Shown here: positions 1 through 9,322 of the stretch, one piece after another | Layout: every line of letters starts with the position of its first letter | How positions within the stretch are numbered: the stretch's first letter is position 1 | DNA from: an uncultured Victivallaceae bacterium | GTDB lineage: Bacteria > Verrucomicrobiota > Lentisphaeria > Victivallales > Victivallaceae | Reading direction: 5' to 3' | Length of the DNA: 64,000 bases | Assembly: GCA_944392655.1 (NCBI GenBank) | Contig: CALXXL010000003.1 | Coordinates: forward strand, 62,001-126,000 | Program-made: the position numbers and the translations under genes | Notes under the pieces: model-generated | Told to the model about the DNA's origin: nothing | The model's input: the letters and a program-made list of their open reading frames with translations, nothing else | The model's database searches: none

Positions 1-443
1 AAAAACGCTTTGAATTCAACATTACCAATGAAGATCTTGGTGGTGATGTAGACAGTTGGGCAAATGGCAGTGTTGGTGACATGGCTGTTGGTTGCTATGT
101 CCGTATCGACCTCTGCCCGTCCCCGACCTCTTACATTCTGTTGGCTGACACTGGCATTCTCAATGGCAGTACAGCTTCCAGCAACTACTATAGTAGCGAA
201 AGCCAGTCTGCAGGTAACCAGGTTCCGGTATTCGTACGTTCAGCCAGCGGTCGTTGGGGGGACTACGGTGCAATGATCGCCCGTCGTCATGGCGATGTTG
301 CCAACGTTGGTTATGGCGATGGTCACGTTGCTGACACCAAAGACAAGACCCAGATTCTTGACGTTTCCAAGATCGGCAGACTTGCCAACAAGGGCGGCAC
401 GACCTATTATGATATTGACGAAGGCGAAGAAGTTGATTATTGA
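1..443 (+). CDS. Pseudopilin-like H-X9-DG protein, C-terminal part (5' end outside window)
   Basis: The reading frame is open from the window edge (first full codon at 3) to a TGA at 441-443, so only the C-terminal ~146 residues are present. It carries RRHGDVANVGYGDGH, which is exactly the H-X9-DG motif of the type II secretion/type IV pilin-like proteins abundant in Lentisphaerota and Planctomycetota. In complete members an N-terminal class III prepilin signal and one hydrophobic helix come first; here they lie upstream. The tail is acidic. The role (pilus-like fibre or surface substrate capture) is not established. A good terminator follows 30 bp downstream. The family call is strong; function is open. 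Confidence 0.85.
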   Translation, partial: KRFEFNITNEDLGGDVDSWANGSVGDMAVGCYVRIDLCPSPTSYILLADTGILNGSTASSNYYSSESQSAGNQVPVFVRSASGRWGDYGAMIARRHGDVANVGYGDGHVADTKDKTQILDVSKIGRLANKGGTTYYDIDEGEEVDY

Positions 444-473
444 TATCACATCGCTAAATATCTTGAACGATCA

Positions 474-501
474 AGCACCGGAAAAATCCGGTGCTTTTTT
501 T
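474..501 (+). terminator. Rho-independent terminator after the pseudopilin gene
   Basis: Perfect 8-bp stem AGCACCGG/CCGGTGCT with a short A-rich loop, followed by a run of seven T. It closes the pseudopilin transcript. Confidence 0.9.
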
Positions 502-567
502 ATTTTCCGATAAAATTTTCATAGGCTCAATAAAAGCTATAATTTTTTATAGCAATAATTAAAATGC

Positions 568-595
568 TTGTATTTGATAAAAATGATGATATATT
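568..595 (+). promoter_or_regulatory. Putative promoter of the peptide/kinase/PqqD cassette
   Basis: TTGTAT (568-573), 16-bp spacer, TATATT (590-595). The form matches the other promoters called in this window. The predicted start of transcription is near 602, about 55 nt before the peptide ATG at 658. The surrounding DNA is strongly AT-rich. Confidence 0.6.
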
Positions 596-657
596 AGCTC
601 CATTGCGTATAAAAGTTAATTTTTGAAAAACTAATAATATGTGGAGTATGAGGCTAT

Positions 658-771
658 ATGGAATACAAATCACCTCAAATCAGCGAATTGGAAACTCAGC
701 TTTATTGTGATTCAGAAATTGGTTCATCGGTAGATCAGCCGATTGATCCAGGCGATCAGCCCTGGAGCTGA
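658..771 (+). CDS. Small precursor-like peptide (37 aa), candidate RiPP substrate
   Basis: ATG at 658 to TGA at 769-771 encodes 37 residues. The N-terminal two thirds (MEYKSPQISELETQLYCDSE, then IGSS) resemble a leader. The C-terminal part, VDQPIDPGDQPWS, repeats the D-x-P theme (DQP, DP, DQP) and ends in Trp-Ser. A TGAGG/GGAG purine stretch precedes the ATG. It stops 9 bp before the kinase-like gene, with a PqqD-like gene after that, and a promoter lies 60 bp upstream. I recognise no family. Its position beside a PqqD-type recognition domain and an HprK-like kinase suggests a ribosomally made, modified peptide; that is inference. The alternative is a non-coding leader. Confidence 0.6.
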   Translation: MEYKSPQISELETQLYCDSEIGSSVDQPIDPGDQPWS

Positions 772-780
772 GTTACGTTG

Positions 781-1641
781 ATGAACGACCTGATACTTGC
801 AATCGGCCGCAATAATATAATTCTGCGATTGTCTCAAGACAGTGGAGTTAAATTATCTGAATTAGCTGAATTGTTGGGTTTATCGGTAACCCCGGCTGCA
901 TCCACAGTTTGTGCTGATGTGCTGGCGGATACAGGAAATGATTCTGTATGTAGCGATGAATCTCCCATTTTTACAACCGGGCCATTAGCGGTATTTTTCA
1001 ACCGTAAAGAACAGAATTTCAGATTAAATTTTCTTTATCCGTTACCTGAATTGAAACTGGTACATAAAATATATATTTATCAGGTAATGATAACATTTGG
1101 CGTACTTTCAGCTATGCTTCGCGGAATAAAGTTAATTCCGGTTCATGGTGCGTTACTGGACAACGGTTCTGAAGCGTTATTATTATGCGGCGAAAGCGGA
1201 GTAGGCAAGAGTACCACGGCCCGCCGTTGGCGGGAATCCGGTGGTCAATGTTATGCAGACGATCTTATTTTGATCGATTACAGTGGTAAAGAGTTTTTTG
1301 CCCACCCATTACCGACCTGGAGTATATGTAAAGAGTCGCTTAAAGGTCAATTTTATCCATTCAACCGCAAGCTGCCTTTAAAATCGGTATTTGGCTTATC
1401 CAGAGGAGAAGTCAGGGAATATATTGCCCCGATTCCTGAAGATGATTTTCTTGCCCAGCTTTACCGTTCGGCTTTCTTCCACATTCTGGCTATTGGCGGC
1501 TGTCTGCCGGAAAAGGAGCAGAAGCGACTTGGAAATACAGTTTGGTCTGGGGTAGAAAACCTGGCGGCAAAATTTCCACCTTGCGGACTGTTTGCTCATC
1601 TTAAGGGCGACCTGAAATCAACACTCGGGGGTTATTTATGA
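781..1641 (+). CDS. HprK-like P-loop kinase of a peptide-modification cassette
   Basis: A 286-residue protein if translation starts at ATG 781; a TTG at 778 is the alternative. GGAG at 764-767 is the likely ribosome site. Residues 137-145 are GESGVGKST, a Walker A loop of the HPr kinase type, and YADD at 158-161 matches the paired aspartates of HprK. The N-terminal ~120 residues show no recognised domain. The canonical HprK C-terminal signature is not evident, and there is no HPr gene nearby, so HPr is unlikely to be the substrate. HprK homologues in some lasso-peptide clusters phosphorylate the C-terminal serine of the precursor, and the adjacent 37-aa peptide ends in serine. ATGA overlap with the next gene shows coupling. 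Confidence 0.75.
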   Translation: MNDLILAIGRNNIILRLSQDSGVKLSELAELLGLSVTPAASTVCADVLADTGNDSVCSDESPIFTTGPLAVFFNRKEQNFRLNFLYPLPELKLVHKIYIYQVMITFGVLSAMLRGIKLIPVHGALLDNGSEALLLCGESGVGKSTTARRWRESGGQCYADDLILIDYSGKEFFAHPLPTWSICKESLKGQFYPFNRKLPLKSVFGLSRGEVREYIAPIPEDDFLAQLYRSAFFHILAIGGCLPEKEQKRLGNTVWSGVENLAAKFPPCGLFAHLKGDLKSTLGGYL

Positions 1642-1895
1642 AATTAAACCCGTTTGCAGTAATGCGTAAATCTCCGGACGGCAGCGGCACACTGTTTGAT
1701 CCATCCAGCAATAAAGCGCTGAAGCTTAATGTTACCGGAGTGATACTGTGGGAAGCGGTAGCTAATGGAGCGAATGAGGCCGAAGTTACAGAAATGTTAT
1801 TGAAAAAATTTCCCGGTCTCACTCTTGAGCAGGCAAAATCCGACGTAAACTATTTTATCGGGCAGTTGGAAAAAAAATCCTTATTACAAAGATAA
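1638..1895 (+). CDS. PqqD-like peptide-recognition protein
   Basis: 85 residues, overlapping the kinase gene by 4 bp (ATGA). The sequence follows the PqqD/RRE pattern: FDPSSNKALKLNVTGVILWE (about 20-39), then an acidic helix, a KKFPGLTLEQA segment and a final helix ending FIGQLEKKSLLQ. PqqD family proteins bind leader peptides and present them to modifying enzymes. Here the plausible clients are the 37-aa peptide and the HprK-like protein. No radical SAM enzyme, cyclase or peptidase gene lies in the next several kilobases. The following gene is convergent and unrelated (copper ATPase). No clear terminator lies in the 68-bp gap. Confidence 0.8.
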   Translation: MKLNPFAVMRKSPDGSGTLFDPSSNKALKLNVTGVILWEAVANGANEAEVTEMLLKKFPGLTLEQAKSDVNYFIGQLEKKSLLQR

Positions 1896-1963
1896 AGCTA
1901 CTTGTATTGCATCCATTTGTCTAACTAAGCGGCAAACCTTTGAAATGGACATCTAATCAGAAT

Positions 1964-4450
1964 TTACTTTATCTCCGCCTTATAACCTGCTGCCTCAATT
2001 ACACCGGTTATAACCTGAGCGGAAACATTTTCCGGCGTGACAAGTTCTGCTGAATCGTGTACTATATCAACTTTCACATTTTCAGCACCTGGCACACTCT
2101 TAAGAGCGTCTTCCACTTTTTTCTGACAATGCATACAACTCATCCCATATACTTGCAACAGCCAATGATGTTTTGCAGGTTTCGCTGTGGAATTGCGGTC
2201 ATCATTTTGCGGCGAACAGCTTTTAAAGCGTAACAATCTCAAGGCATTGCTTACTACACAAAATGAACTCATACTCATTGCCGCTGCACTGAAAACCGGA
2301 TTCAATTTCCACCCAAGGGTCAGATAAAAAAGTCCGGCAGCCAGAGGAATCCCCATAGTATTATAAAAGAACGCCCAGAACAGATTCTCCTTGATATTGC
2401 GCATTACGGCACGGCTCAGCTCAAAAGCATCAGCGATCCCGTTTAAATCATCTCTCATAAGAACAATATCAGCGCTTTCAATTGCGACATCAGTTCCGCT
2501 GCCGATGGCAATACCTATATCGGCTCTGGCAAGAGCCGGAGCATCGTTTATACCATCTCCAGCCATAGCGGTAATTCCGGATTTCTGAAGTACAGCCACC
2601 TCTTTTGCTTTATCTTCCGGCATAACGCCTGCGATTACGCTGGTTATTCCGAGTTGCCCGGCCACATTGGTTGCGGTCACAAGGTTATCTCCGGTAATCA
2701 TAGCGATATTAACACCTGACTTCAGCAAACGTTCAACTGCGGAGAAGCTGGAATTCTTTATCTTATCAGCCACCGCGATAATACCTGCAAGTTTATTGTC
2801 CGCCGAAAAAAATACAGGAGTCCCCCCCTTACAAGCAAACTCTTCTGCCTTATTATGTAAATCTGTTATATCAACATTCAAATTCCGCATTAACTTCTGA
2901 TTCCCGCCACATATTCTCAAACCATCTACATTTGCTTCAACTCCATTTCCAGGAGTTGCTTTATAATTCCGAGCCTCCGGGATGACAATTTTCTGCTGTG
3001 TTGTATAGTTGACTATTGCCTCTGCGATTGGGTGGCTTGATAATTTTTCTACTGCGGCTGCCAACTTAAGCAGCTCATTTTCTGTAAATCCGTTGCACAC
3101 GGCAATATCAACAACCGCCGGTTTCCCCTCGGTCACTGTTCCGGTTTTATCCAGGATAAGATTTTTCATCCCGGCCATGCGTTCCAGTGCCTCCGCAGAT
3201 TTGAATAACACACCCAGTTCAGCCCCCTTTCCGGTACCGACCATTATCGCCACCGGAGTAGCTAATCCAAGTGCGCACGGACAGCTTACAACCAGAACAG
3301 CGACCGCGCATGATATGGCAAAGTCCAGCGGATATCCTGCTATCAGCCAACCGATAAAGGTAATCACGGCAATTCCCATTACCAGAGGGACAAACACTCC
3401 GCTCACCTTATCCGCCACTCTAGCAATCGGAGCGCGTGAATTTCCCGCCGCCTCGACCAGCGCAATCATTTTGGCCAGGGTGGTATCCTGCCCGACTTTT
3501 TCGGCCTGCATTTTAAAAAAGCCGTTCAGATTCACGGTTCCGCCGGTTACCTTGTCTCCGCAGTTTTTATCTACCGGCATACTCTCTCCGGTAATTGCCG
3601 CTTCATCTACAACGCCTGAGCCATAAATAACTGTACCATCAACAGGAATGGCGTTTCCGGCACGAATAACAACCACATCTCCTGTTTTCAGACTATTGGC
3701 AGGAACTTTCTTCTCTTCTCCGTTATATTCAATTACTGCATCCTCCGGAGTTAATTTCAATAATTTTTTTATTGCGTCGCCGGTTCTGCCCTTGCTTTTT
3801 GCCTCGAGATATTTACCCAGGGTAATCAAGGTAAGAATCATTGCCGCAGCCTCAAAATAGAATCCACCGACCGCCTCTGATCCGGCAAGATATATCAACC
3901 GGTAAAAGTTGGCAATTCCATAAATCAATCCAGCCGCCGCCCCCATTGCAACCAGGGTATCCATATTAGGAGTGAAATGCCATAATGCCTTGCCGCCATT
4001 GATGAAGTATGACCGGTTGAGAAAAATCACCGGCACAGTAAGAATCAACTGGGTAAAAACGTTCACTGCCATATGCCTATGCATATCGAGACATTCCGGC
4101 ACAGGCGCGCCCCACATTCCGCCCATTGCAATATAAACAAGTGGAATAAGAAATATTATGGAAACAATAAAGCGCCGTTTCAACTCCTGTGCATTGTGCA
4201 GGAATACTGACTCATCATCTGCTTTTGCTTTGTTTTCGCTATTATCGATTCCATATCCCAGCATTCTTACAGTTTCGGCAATAGCTGACACATCCGTGGC
4301 CTCATCATCATAACGAACTGTCATAGAGTTACTGAGCAGACTGACCTGCACATCATCTACGCCGGCCAATTTAGCCACCCCTTTTTGGATTGCGGCAGAA
4401 CATGCAGCGCAACTCATTCCTTTAATCATGAATTTTTTTTCAATAATCAT
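1964..4450 (-). CDS. copA: Copper-exporting P1B-type ATPase with N- and C-terminal metal-binding domains
   Basis: 828 residues at the inner membrane; it should drive Cu(I) efflux by ATP hydrolysis. The order is an N-terminal HMA domain with GMSCAAC (11-17), transmembrane segments, the actuator TGES motif, the CPC metal site in SCPCALGLATP (C390, C392), phosphorylation motif DKTGT (D434), MITGD and GDGIND hinge motifs, last membrane pair, then a second HMA domain with GMSCMHC (769-775). The C-terminal HMA resembles a fused CopZ chaperone; Archaeoglobus CopA also has domains at both ends. AAAGGAG lies 6 bp before the ATG, supporting this start. It stands alone, convergent with the peptide cassette; no copper regulator is seen beside it. 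Confidence 0.95.
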   Translation of the reverse strand: MIIEKKFMIKGMSCAACSAAIQKGVAKLAGVDDVQVSLLSNSMTVRYDDEATDVSAIAETVRMLGYGIDNSENKAKADDESVFLHNAQELKRRFIVSIIFLIPLVYIAMGGMWGAPVPECLDMHRHMAVNVFTQLILTVPVIFLNRSYFINGGKALWHFTPNMDTLVAMGAAAGLIYGIANFYRLIYLAGSEAVGGFYFEAAAMILTLITLGKYLEAKSKGRTGDAIKKLLKLTPEDAVIEYNGEEKKVPANSLKTGDVVVIRAGNAIPVDGTVIYGSGVVDEAAITGESMPVDKNCGDKVTGGTVNLNGFFKMQAEKVGQDTTLAKMIALVEAAGNSRAPIARVADKVSGVFVPLVMGIAVITFIGWLIAGYPLDFAISCAVAVLVVSCPCALGLATPVAIMVGTGKGAELGVLFKSAEALERMAGMKNLILDKTGTVTEGKPAVVDIAVCNGFTENELLKLAAAVEKLSSHPIAEAIVNYTTQQKIVIPEARNYKATPGNGVEANVDGLRICGGNQKLMRNLNVDITDLHNKAEEFACKGGTPVFFSADNKLAGIIAVADKIKNSSFSAVERLLKSGVNIAMITGDNLVTATNVAGQLGITSVIAGVMPEDKAKEVAVLQKSGITAMAGDGINDAPALARADIGIAIGSGTDVAIESADIVLMRDDLNGIADAFELSRAVMRNIKENLFWAFFYNTMGIPLAAGLFYLTLGWKLNPVFSAAAMSMSSFCVVSNALRLLRFKSCSPQNDDRNSTAKPAKHHWLLQVYGMSCMHCQKKVEDALKSVPGAENVKVDIVHDSAELVTPENVSAQVITGVIEAAGYKAEIK

Positions 4451-4562
4451 TTTTCTCCTTTCATACTGGAATACGACACAAAAAATCCCAGTAAAAAAAT
4501 ACCCATGATTAAACTTGCTGTTACATACGAATCAATCGCATATAATTTTAAACCGGCGGTCT

Positions 4563-5957
4563 CTAACGCCGGCGAATTAATATGATGGTCTGGTCATCGG
4601 CCTGTTCAACAGCGAAACGTCGAACAGCCTCCAGAGTTTTATTAACGGTAATTTCGAGTGAATCACCGCCGTCACTGGATTCAAAAAAGACCTGTTTCAG
4701 CCGTTCTACTCCGAACTCTTCATTATCTTCGTTCAACGCCTCGCTCAATCCGTCGGAAAACATCATCAACGTTGATCCGCGGCGCAGTTCAAAACTTATG
4801 GTATCAAACGTAGCGAACTCATTAGGCAGAACGCCGAGTCCCGCTCCTGCCGGATAAAATGACCGCAAATGATTACGAACATAAACCAGCAAATCAGTAT
4901 GTCCGGCGCGGGCATATTCAACAACACCGTTGTTGCGGTTTAACAAGCAGCATCCTAAAGTCACATACCGTTCTTCGTCGGTATCGCGGTAGAGATTACC
5001 GTTAACCTCCCGCAAAAAATCCTCCATTGTAGTAAAATGGCTTACGGCCGAACGGATAAAACTTCTTGTCATGCTTGTCAGCATACATGCCGGTACACCC
5101 TTGCCGCATGCGTCTCCCAGAACCACCAGCAGCCGATCTTTATCTATCTCCACAAAGTCGTAAAAGTCGCCATTTACCTCTTTTGCCGACCCGGTATATG
5201 CCTGTAATTCAAACTGTTCCATTGCCGGCAACGACTGTGGCAGCATGCTGGACTGCAGTTGTCTGGCGAATTCGAGCTCCTGATTAAGCCGCTGCTGCCG
5301 TGTTCTGTCGGCATAAATCTCCAGCAGCGACAACATCATAATTACCTGGGTTGAAATAAATTCAAGCAGTTCGATCTGCTCATCAGAGAAAGCTCTGCGC
5401 CCTACGGCAACGATCATACCGTAAAGCCGCTGATCGCGTTCCATAGGAATGGCTGCCACGCTACCGATATTGGGGCCGAACCCCTTGAACCGGCTGTCGC
5501 TCAAAGCGTCTGCTACGCAATCGCTCTCTCTGGAAGCGGCCACTTCGCCGATAAACCCCTCGCCTATCCGTATTTTCTCGCGTCTAAGCAACCGTAAAAG
5601 AGTGGCCGGATCGTTATCCGCCACCGCGTCGCGTCTACGGAGCAATGGATATTTGCCATAGACGCCTGCGGCCAGCAAAAAGTTGTATCGCATCTCATAA
5701 ATTGCCACAGAATCGGCCTCAACCAGAGCAGCGATATACTTGGCCATCGTACTCATAGTAGTTGCCGGATCATCATAGTCGCGGAAACTATTGGCAAAAT
5801 CGGTAAAAAAGCTCACGACCTCGCCGCGCTGGCGTTCAGCCTCTTTCATATCTGCGACAGCTTTACGCAGTTTACGCGCCAGCAAGAGAATAATAAACGT
5901 CAGCGGTATGCAAAGCAACGCCAGAAGCGCTATCACCACAACGGGAATAAAGCCCAT
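4563..5957 (-). CDS. GAF-SpoIIE (PP2C-type) serine phosphatase, membrane-anchored
   Basis: 464 residues. A single membrane helix at 4-26 is followed by a short helical linker, a GAF domain (about 60-190), a coiled segment, and a SpoIIE/RsbU PP2C domain (about 225-464) with LEFARQLQSSMLP, NGDFYDF, GDACGKGVPA and MFSDGLSEA, the metal-binding aspartates of the family. Such phosphatases act on anti-sigma-factor antagonists in partner-switching pathways. No anti-sigma kinase or STAS gene is in the window, so the partner is unknown. The start at 5957 has GGAG 10 bp upstream. It lies 112 bp upstream of copA on the same strand and may share its transcript, although a separate job is more likely. Confidence 0.9.
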   Translation of the reverse strand: MGFIPVVVIALLALLCIPLTFIILLLARKLRKAVADMKEAERQRGEVVSFFTDFANSFRDYDDPATTMSTMAKYIAALVEADSVAIYEMRYNFLLAAGVYGKYPLLRRRDAVADNDPATLLRLLRREKIRIGEGFIGEVAASRESDCVADALSDSRFKGFGPNIGSVAAIPMERDQRLYGMIVAVGRRAFSDEQIELLEFISTQVIMMLSLLEIYADRTRQQRLNQELEFARQLQSSMLPQSLPAMEQFELQAYTGSAKEVNGDFYDFVEIDKDRLLVVLGDACGKGVPACMLTSMTRSFIRSAVSHFTTMEDFLREVNGNLYRDTDEERYVTLGCCLLNRNNGVVEYARAGHTDLLVYVRNHLRSFYPAGAGLGVLPNEFATFDTISFELRRGSTLMMFSDGLSEALNEDNEEFGVERLKQVFFESSDGGDSLEITVNKTLEAVRRFAVEQADDQTIILIRRR

Positions 5958-6059
5958 ATCAACCGCACTCCATCGTTAAAGTATCCACTCTGTTTTTCCG
6001 TAATAAAACTCTCCGGCGAGTCATCTCTATAACCTACTTCGGGACAGGCAAAAAGTCAA

Positions 6060-6096
6060 ATAAAAAGAGGCGCGGAAGTCGATTACTCCGCGCCTC
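6060..6096 (-). terminator. Rho-independent terminator of carB
   Basis: Stem GAGGCGCGGA/TCCGCGCCTC (10 bp, perfect) with a ten-base loop. On the minus strand it is followed by TTTTTATTTGA. It begins 10 bp after the carB stop. Confidence 0.92.
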
Positions 6097-6106
6097 CTGC
6101 TATCAG

Positions 6107-9100
6107 TTATTTCTGCTTGTGATAATCCTGAAGCGACTTGGGAGCCACTTCGTCATGCAACGCCGCCTTGATACCCTTAACACTTGCGCTGGCAGCAGCG
6201 ATAGTAGTTACATACGGTATCTTCTGGCTGATTGCCATCATGCGGATAAAGCTGTCATCCGCCATACCTTCGCGCCCTATCGGGGTATTGATAATCATCT
6301 GAACGTCATTATTCTTGATGAGGTCACCGACATTTGGCCGTCCTTCACTGAGTTTTTTGACCAGAGTATTTTCGATACCGTTTTCAGTCAGGAACTTACT
6401 TGTTCCTTCAGTTGCAACGATATTGAAATTGAGTTCTTTCAAGCCCTGCACTACAGGCAGCAGCTGCTGGCGGTCGCGTTCGCGCACAGTAACCAGAACG
6501 GTTCCGTTAGTCGGGAGCTTGTAACCGGCGGCCTCCTCAGCCTTATAGTAAGCTAGTGCGAAGTTATCAGCCACACCCATAACCTCACCGGTAGCGCGCA
6601 TTTCCGGACCGAGGACCGGGTCGACTTCCGGGAACATATTGAACGGGAAGACCGCCTCTTTTACGCCGTACATGCCATTATTGGTCAACTGCAGCATACT
6701 GCGGACCTCATCCAGCGATGAACCGAGCATCAACTTAGTTGCCACTCTGGCGAGCGGCACACCGGTAACTTTAGCAACGATCGGCACCGTACGAGAAGCG
6801 CGCGGATTGGCTTCAATTATATAGACTATATCGTCACATATAGCGAACTGAACATTCAATATTCCGTCGACCTTAAGGTCGGAAGCGATTGCCGCCGCAT
6901 AACGTTCGATTGTGTCGAGATGTTTCTGAGCGATAGTAACCGGCGGTATGGAACACGCTGAGTCACCGGAGTGAATACCGGCCAATTCGATATGCTCCAT
7001 AACTGATGCGACAAAGGTATCTTTTCCATCGGAAACTGCGTCGACCTCACATTCAACCGCATTATCCAGGAAACGGTCTACCAGCATCGGATATTCCGGA
7101 GATACTTGAATTGCCTCTACTGCATATTTGATCAGTTTCTGTTCATCGTAAATCACTTCCATACCGCGTCCGCCGAGTACGAAAGATGGGCGGACCATAA
7201 CCGGATATCCGATTTTGCGTCCGAGAGCGACTGCCTCTTCGAGCGAACGTGCGCACCCGGATTCCGGCTGCGGGATATTGAGTGCAATCATACGGTCGCG
7301 GAAGTATTCACGGTCTTCGGCCAGGCGGATACCTTCCGGCTGGGTTCCGATAATTTTAACGCCGGCGTCTTTAAGTTCCTGAGCGATATTCAGCGGAGTC
7401 TGTCCGCCGAACTGAACGATCACGCCGCTGGGCTGTTCCTGGGCATAAATTGCCAGCACATCTTCAACGGTAAGAGGTTCAAAATAGAGTTTATCGCTGG
7501 TATCATAGTCGGTTGATACGGTTTCCGGGTTGCAGTTAACCATTACTGATTCGCAACCTTCATCCCGGAGGGTGAAAGCGGCATGCACGCAGGTATAGTC
7601 AAACTCGATACCCTGACCGATGCGGTTCGGTCCGCCGCCGAGGATCATAATTTTGCGGCGGTTGCCTACTGAAGCAGGCGCTTCATTGGGCGCGCCGGAG
7701 TAAGTTGAGTAGTAGTAACCGACGTCGCCTTCAACTCCGGATACTGGAACTTTCTGATAGCTCACGCGCATTCCCAGAGCGAGTCTGCGTGTTCTGACAT
7801 TGGTTTCCTGAGTTTTAAAGAGTTTGGCTAAATAACGGTCAGCGAAGCCGAGCTTTTTAGCTTCAACAAGCTGGTTATCCGGGAGGCTGCTCCAGCTGTA
7901 CTTAGCCAGATTGACTTCAAACATTGCCAATTCATGGATCTGTTCAAGGAAGTAGCGGGTAATGCTGGTGAGCTTCTGAAGCTCATCTACGCTCATACCC
8001 TTCTTCATTGCTTCATACATATAGAAATAGCGTTTACTGGAAGGTTCTGCGAGTTTTACGCGCAGTTCATCGAGTGAAAGTTTTTCGATTTTTGGGTCGA
8101 GTCCGAGCCCGAACCGACCGATTTCCAGCGATCTGATAGCCTTCTGCAGTGCTTCTTTAAAGTTTTTACCGATGCTCATAACTTCGCCAACGGCGCGCAT
8201 CTGAGTACCGAGATGATCCTTGGCCTGGGGGAATTTTTCAAATGCCCAGCGGGCGAATTTTACCACTACATAATCGCCATACGGTTTATATTGAGCCAGG
8301 GAGTCGCCGCGCCAGTATGGCAGATCGCTCAGATTGAGACCGGCGGCGAGTTTGGTTGATACCGATGCAATCGGGAAACCGGTAGCTTTGGATGCGAGAG
8401 CAGATGAGCGGCTGGTACGCGGATTAATTTCGATAACCACCAGTCTATCGTCTTCACGGTTGTGGGCGAACTGGACGTTGGTACCGCCGATAACGCCGAT
8501 AGCCTCAACGATTTTGTAAGCCACTTCCTGAAGCCGCTGCTGCAGTTTTTCCGGGACAGTGATCATAGGAGCCACGCAGAAGCTGTCGCCGGTATGAACG
8601 CCCATGGGGTCAACGTTTTCAATAAAGCATACGGTAATTTTGTTTCCTTCATTATCGCGTACGACTTCGAGTTCCAGCTCTTCCCATCCGAGTACACACT
8701 CTTCCACCAGCACCTGACCGATCAAGCTGGCAGCGATGCCGCGGCGGACAATAGTACGGAGTTCTTCTACATTATAAGCGATACCGCCGCCGGTACCGCC
8801 CATGGTGTATGCGGGGCGCAGAACAACAGGATATCCCATTTTTCTGGCGATGGCCTCGGCCTCTTCCACTGTCACAGCCGGTTCTGAAGCGGGGACATCA
8901 ACGCCGATTTTCGCCATAGTTTCCTTAAATATGATACGGTCTTCGCCGCGTTTGATTGCGTCGGCGGCCACGCCGATAATCTGGACGTTGTATTTGTCCA
9001 GAATGCCTGCGTCATAAAGGCTTTCGGCGAGGTTAAGGCCGGTCTGACCGCCGAGGTTTGGAAGGAGAGCATCCGGTCGTTCCTTGGCTATAATTCTCTC

Positions 9101-9322
9101 AACGCGTTCAATAGTAAGAGGTTCGATGTAAGTAGCGTCAGCCATGCCCGGGTCAGTCATAATAGTGGCCGGGTTTGAATTTACGAGTACCACCTCGTAC
9201 CCCTCCTGCCGGAGGGCCTTACACGCCTGAGTGCCGGAATAATCGAATTCGCATGCCTGTCCGATAATAATCGGTCCTGAGCCGATGATCATCACTTTTC
9301 TGATGTCTTGTCGCTTTGCCAT
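6107..9322 (-). CDS. carB: Carbamoyl-phosphate synthase large subunit
   Basis: 1071 residues from ATG 9322 (MAKRQDIRKVMIIG). This aligns with the usual CarB N-terminus and gives the usual ~1070-residue length. The frame is open upstream to a TTG at 9403, but that would add 27 atypical residues. Two ATP-grasp halves are evident: GSGPIIIGQACEFDYSG near the N-terminus and the repeat GGGPNRIGQGIEFDYT in the middle, with a MGS-like allosteric domain at the C-terminus. It makes carbamoyl phosphate from glutamine-derived ammonia, bicarbonate and two ATP for pyrimidines and arginine. carA is not adjacent. A promoter overlapping a 30-bp palindrome lies upstream (9471-9504). An AGGAGG at about 9382-9387 is too far from this ATG to serve it and may belong to a short overlapping frame. 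Confidence 0.96.
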   Translation of the reverse strand: MAKRQDIRKVMIIGSGPIIIGQACEFDYSGTQACKALRQEGYEVVLVNSNPATIMTDPGMADATYIEPLTIERVERIIAKERPDALLPNLGGQTGLNLAESLYDAGILDKYNVQIIGVAADAIKRGEDRIIFKETMAKIGVDVPASEPAVTVEEAEAIARKMGYPVVLRPAYTMGGTGGGIAYNVEELRTIVRRGIAASLIGQVLVEECVLGWEELELEVVRDNEGNKITVCFIENVDPMGVHTGDSFCVAPMITVPEKLQQRLQEVAYKIVEAIGVIGGTNVQFAHNREDDRLVVIEINPRTSRSSALASKATGFPIASVSTKLAAGLNLSDLPYWRGDSLAQYKPYGDYVVVKFARWAFEKFPQAKDHLGTQMRAVGEVMSIGKNFKEALQKAIRSLEIGRFGLGLDPKIEKLSLDELRVKLAEPSSKRYFYMYEAMKKGMSVDELQKLTSITRYFLEQIHELAMFEVNLAKYSWSSLPDNQLVEAKKLGFADRYLAKLFKTQETNVRTRRLALGMRVSYQKVPVSGVEGDVGYYYSTYSGAPNEAPASVGNRRKIMILGGGPNRIGQGIEFDYTCVHAAFTLRDEGCESVMVNCNPETVSTDYDTSDKLYFEPLTVEDVLAIYAQEQPSGVIVQFGGQTPLNIAQELKDAGVKIIGTQPEGIRLAEDREYFRDRMIALNIPQPESGCARSLEEAVALGRKIGYPVMVRPSFVLGGRGMEVIYDEQKLIKYAVEAIQVSPEYPMLVDRFLDNAVECEVDAVSDGKDTFVASVMEHIELAGIHSGDSACSIPPVTIAQKHLDTIERYAAAIASDLKVDGILNVQFAICDDIVYIIEANPRASRTVPIVAKVTGVPLARVATKLMLGSSLDEVRSMLQLTNNGMYGVKEAVFPFNMFPEVDPVLGPEMRATGEVMGVADNFALAYYKAEEAAGYKLPTNGTVLVTVRERDRQQLLPVVQGLKELNFNIVATEGTSKFLTENGIENTLVKKLSEGRPNVGDLIKNNDVQMIINTPIGREGMADDSFIRMMAISQKIPYVTTIAAASASVKGIKAALHDEVAPKSLQDYHKQK

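Noticed and set aside
658-1895. A complete lasso-peptide cluster
   Set aside because: The transglutaminase-like protease (B2) and asparagine-synthetase-like cyclase are absent; the next gene is a copper ATPase.
3009-3626. 205-codon plus-strand frame and other plus-strand frames within 1964-4450
   Set aside because: All are antisense to copA, with no motif, ribosome site or promoter.
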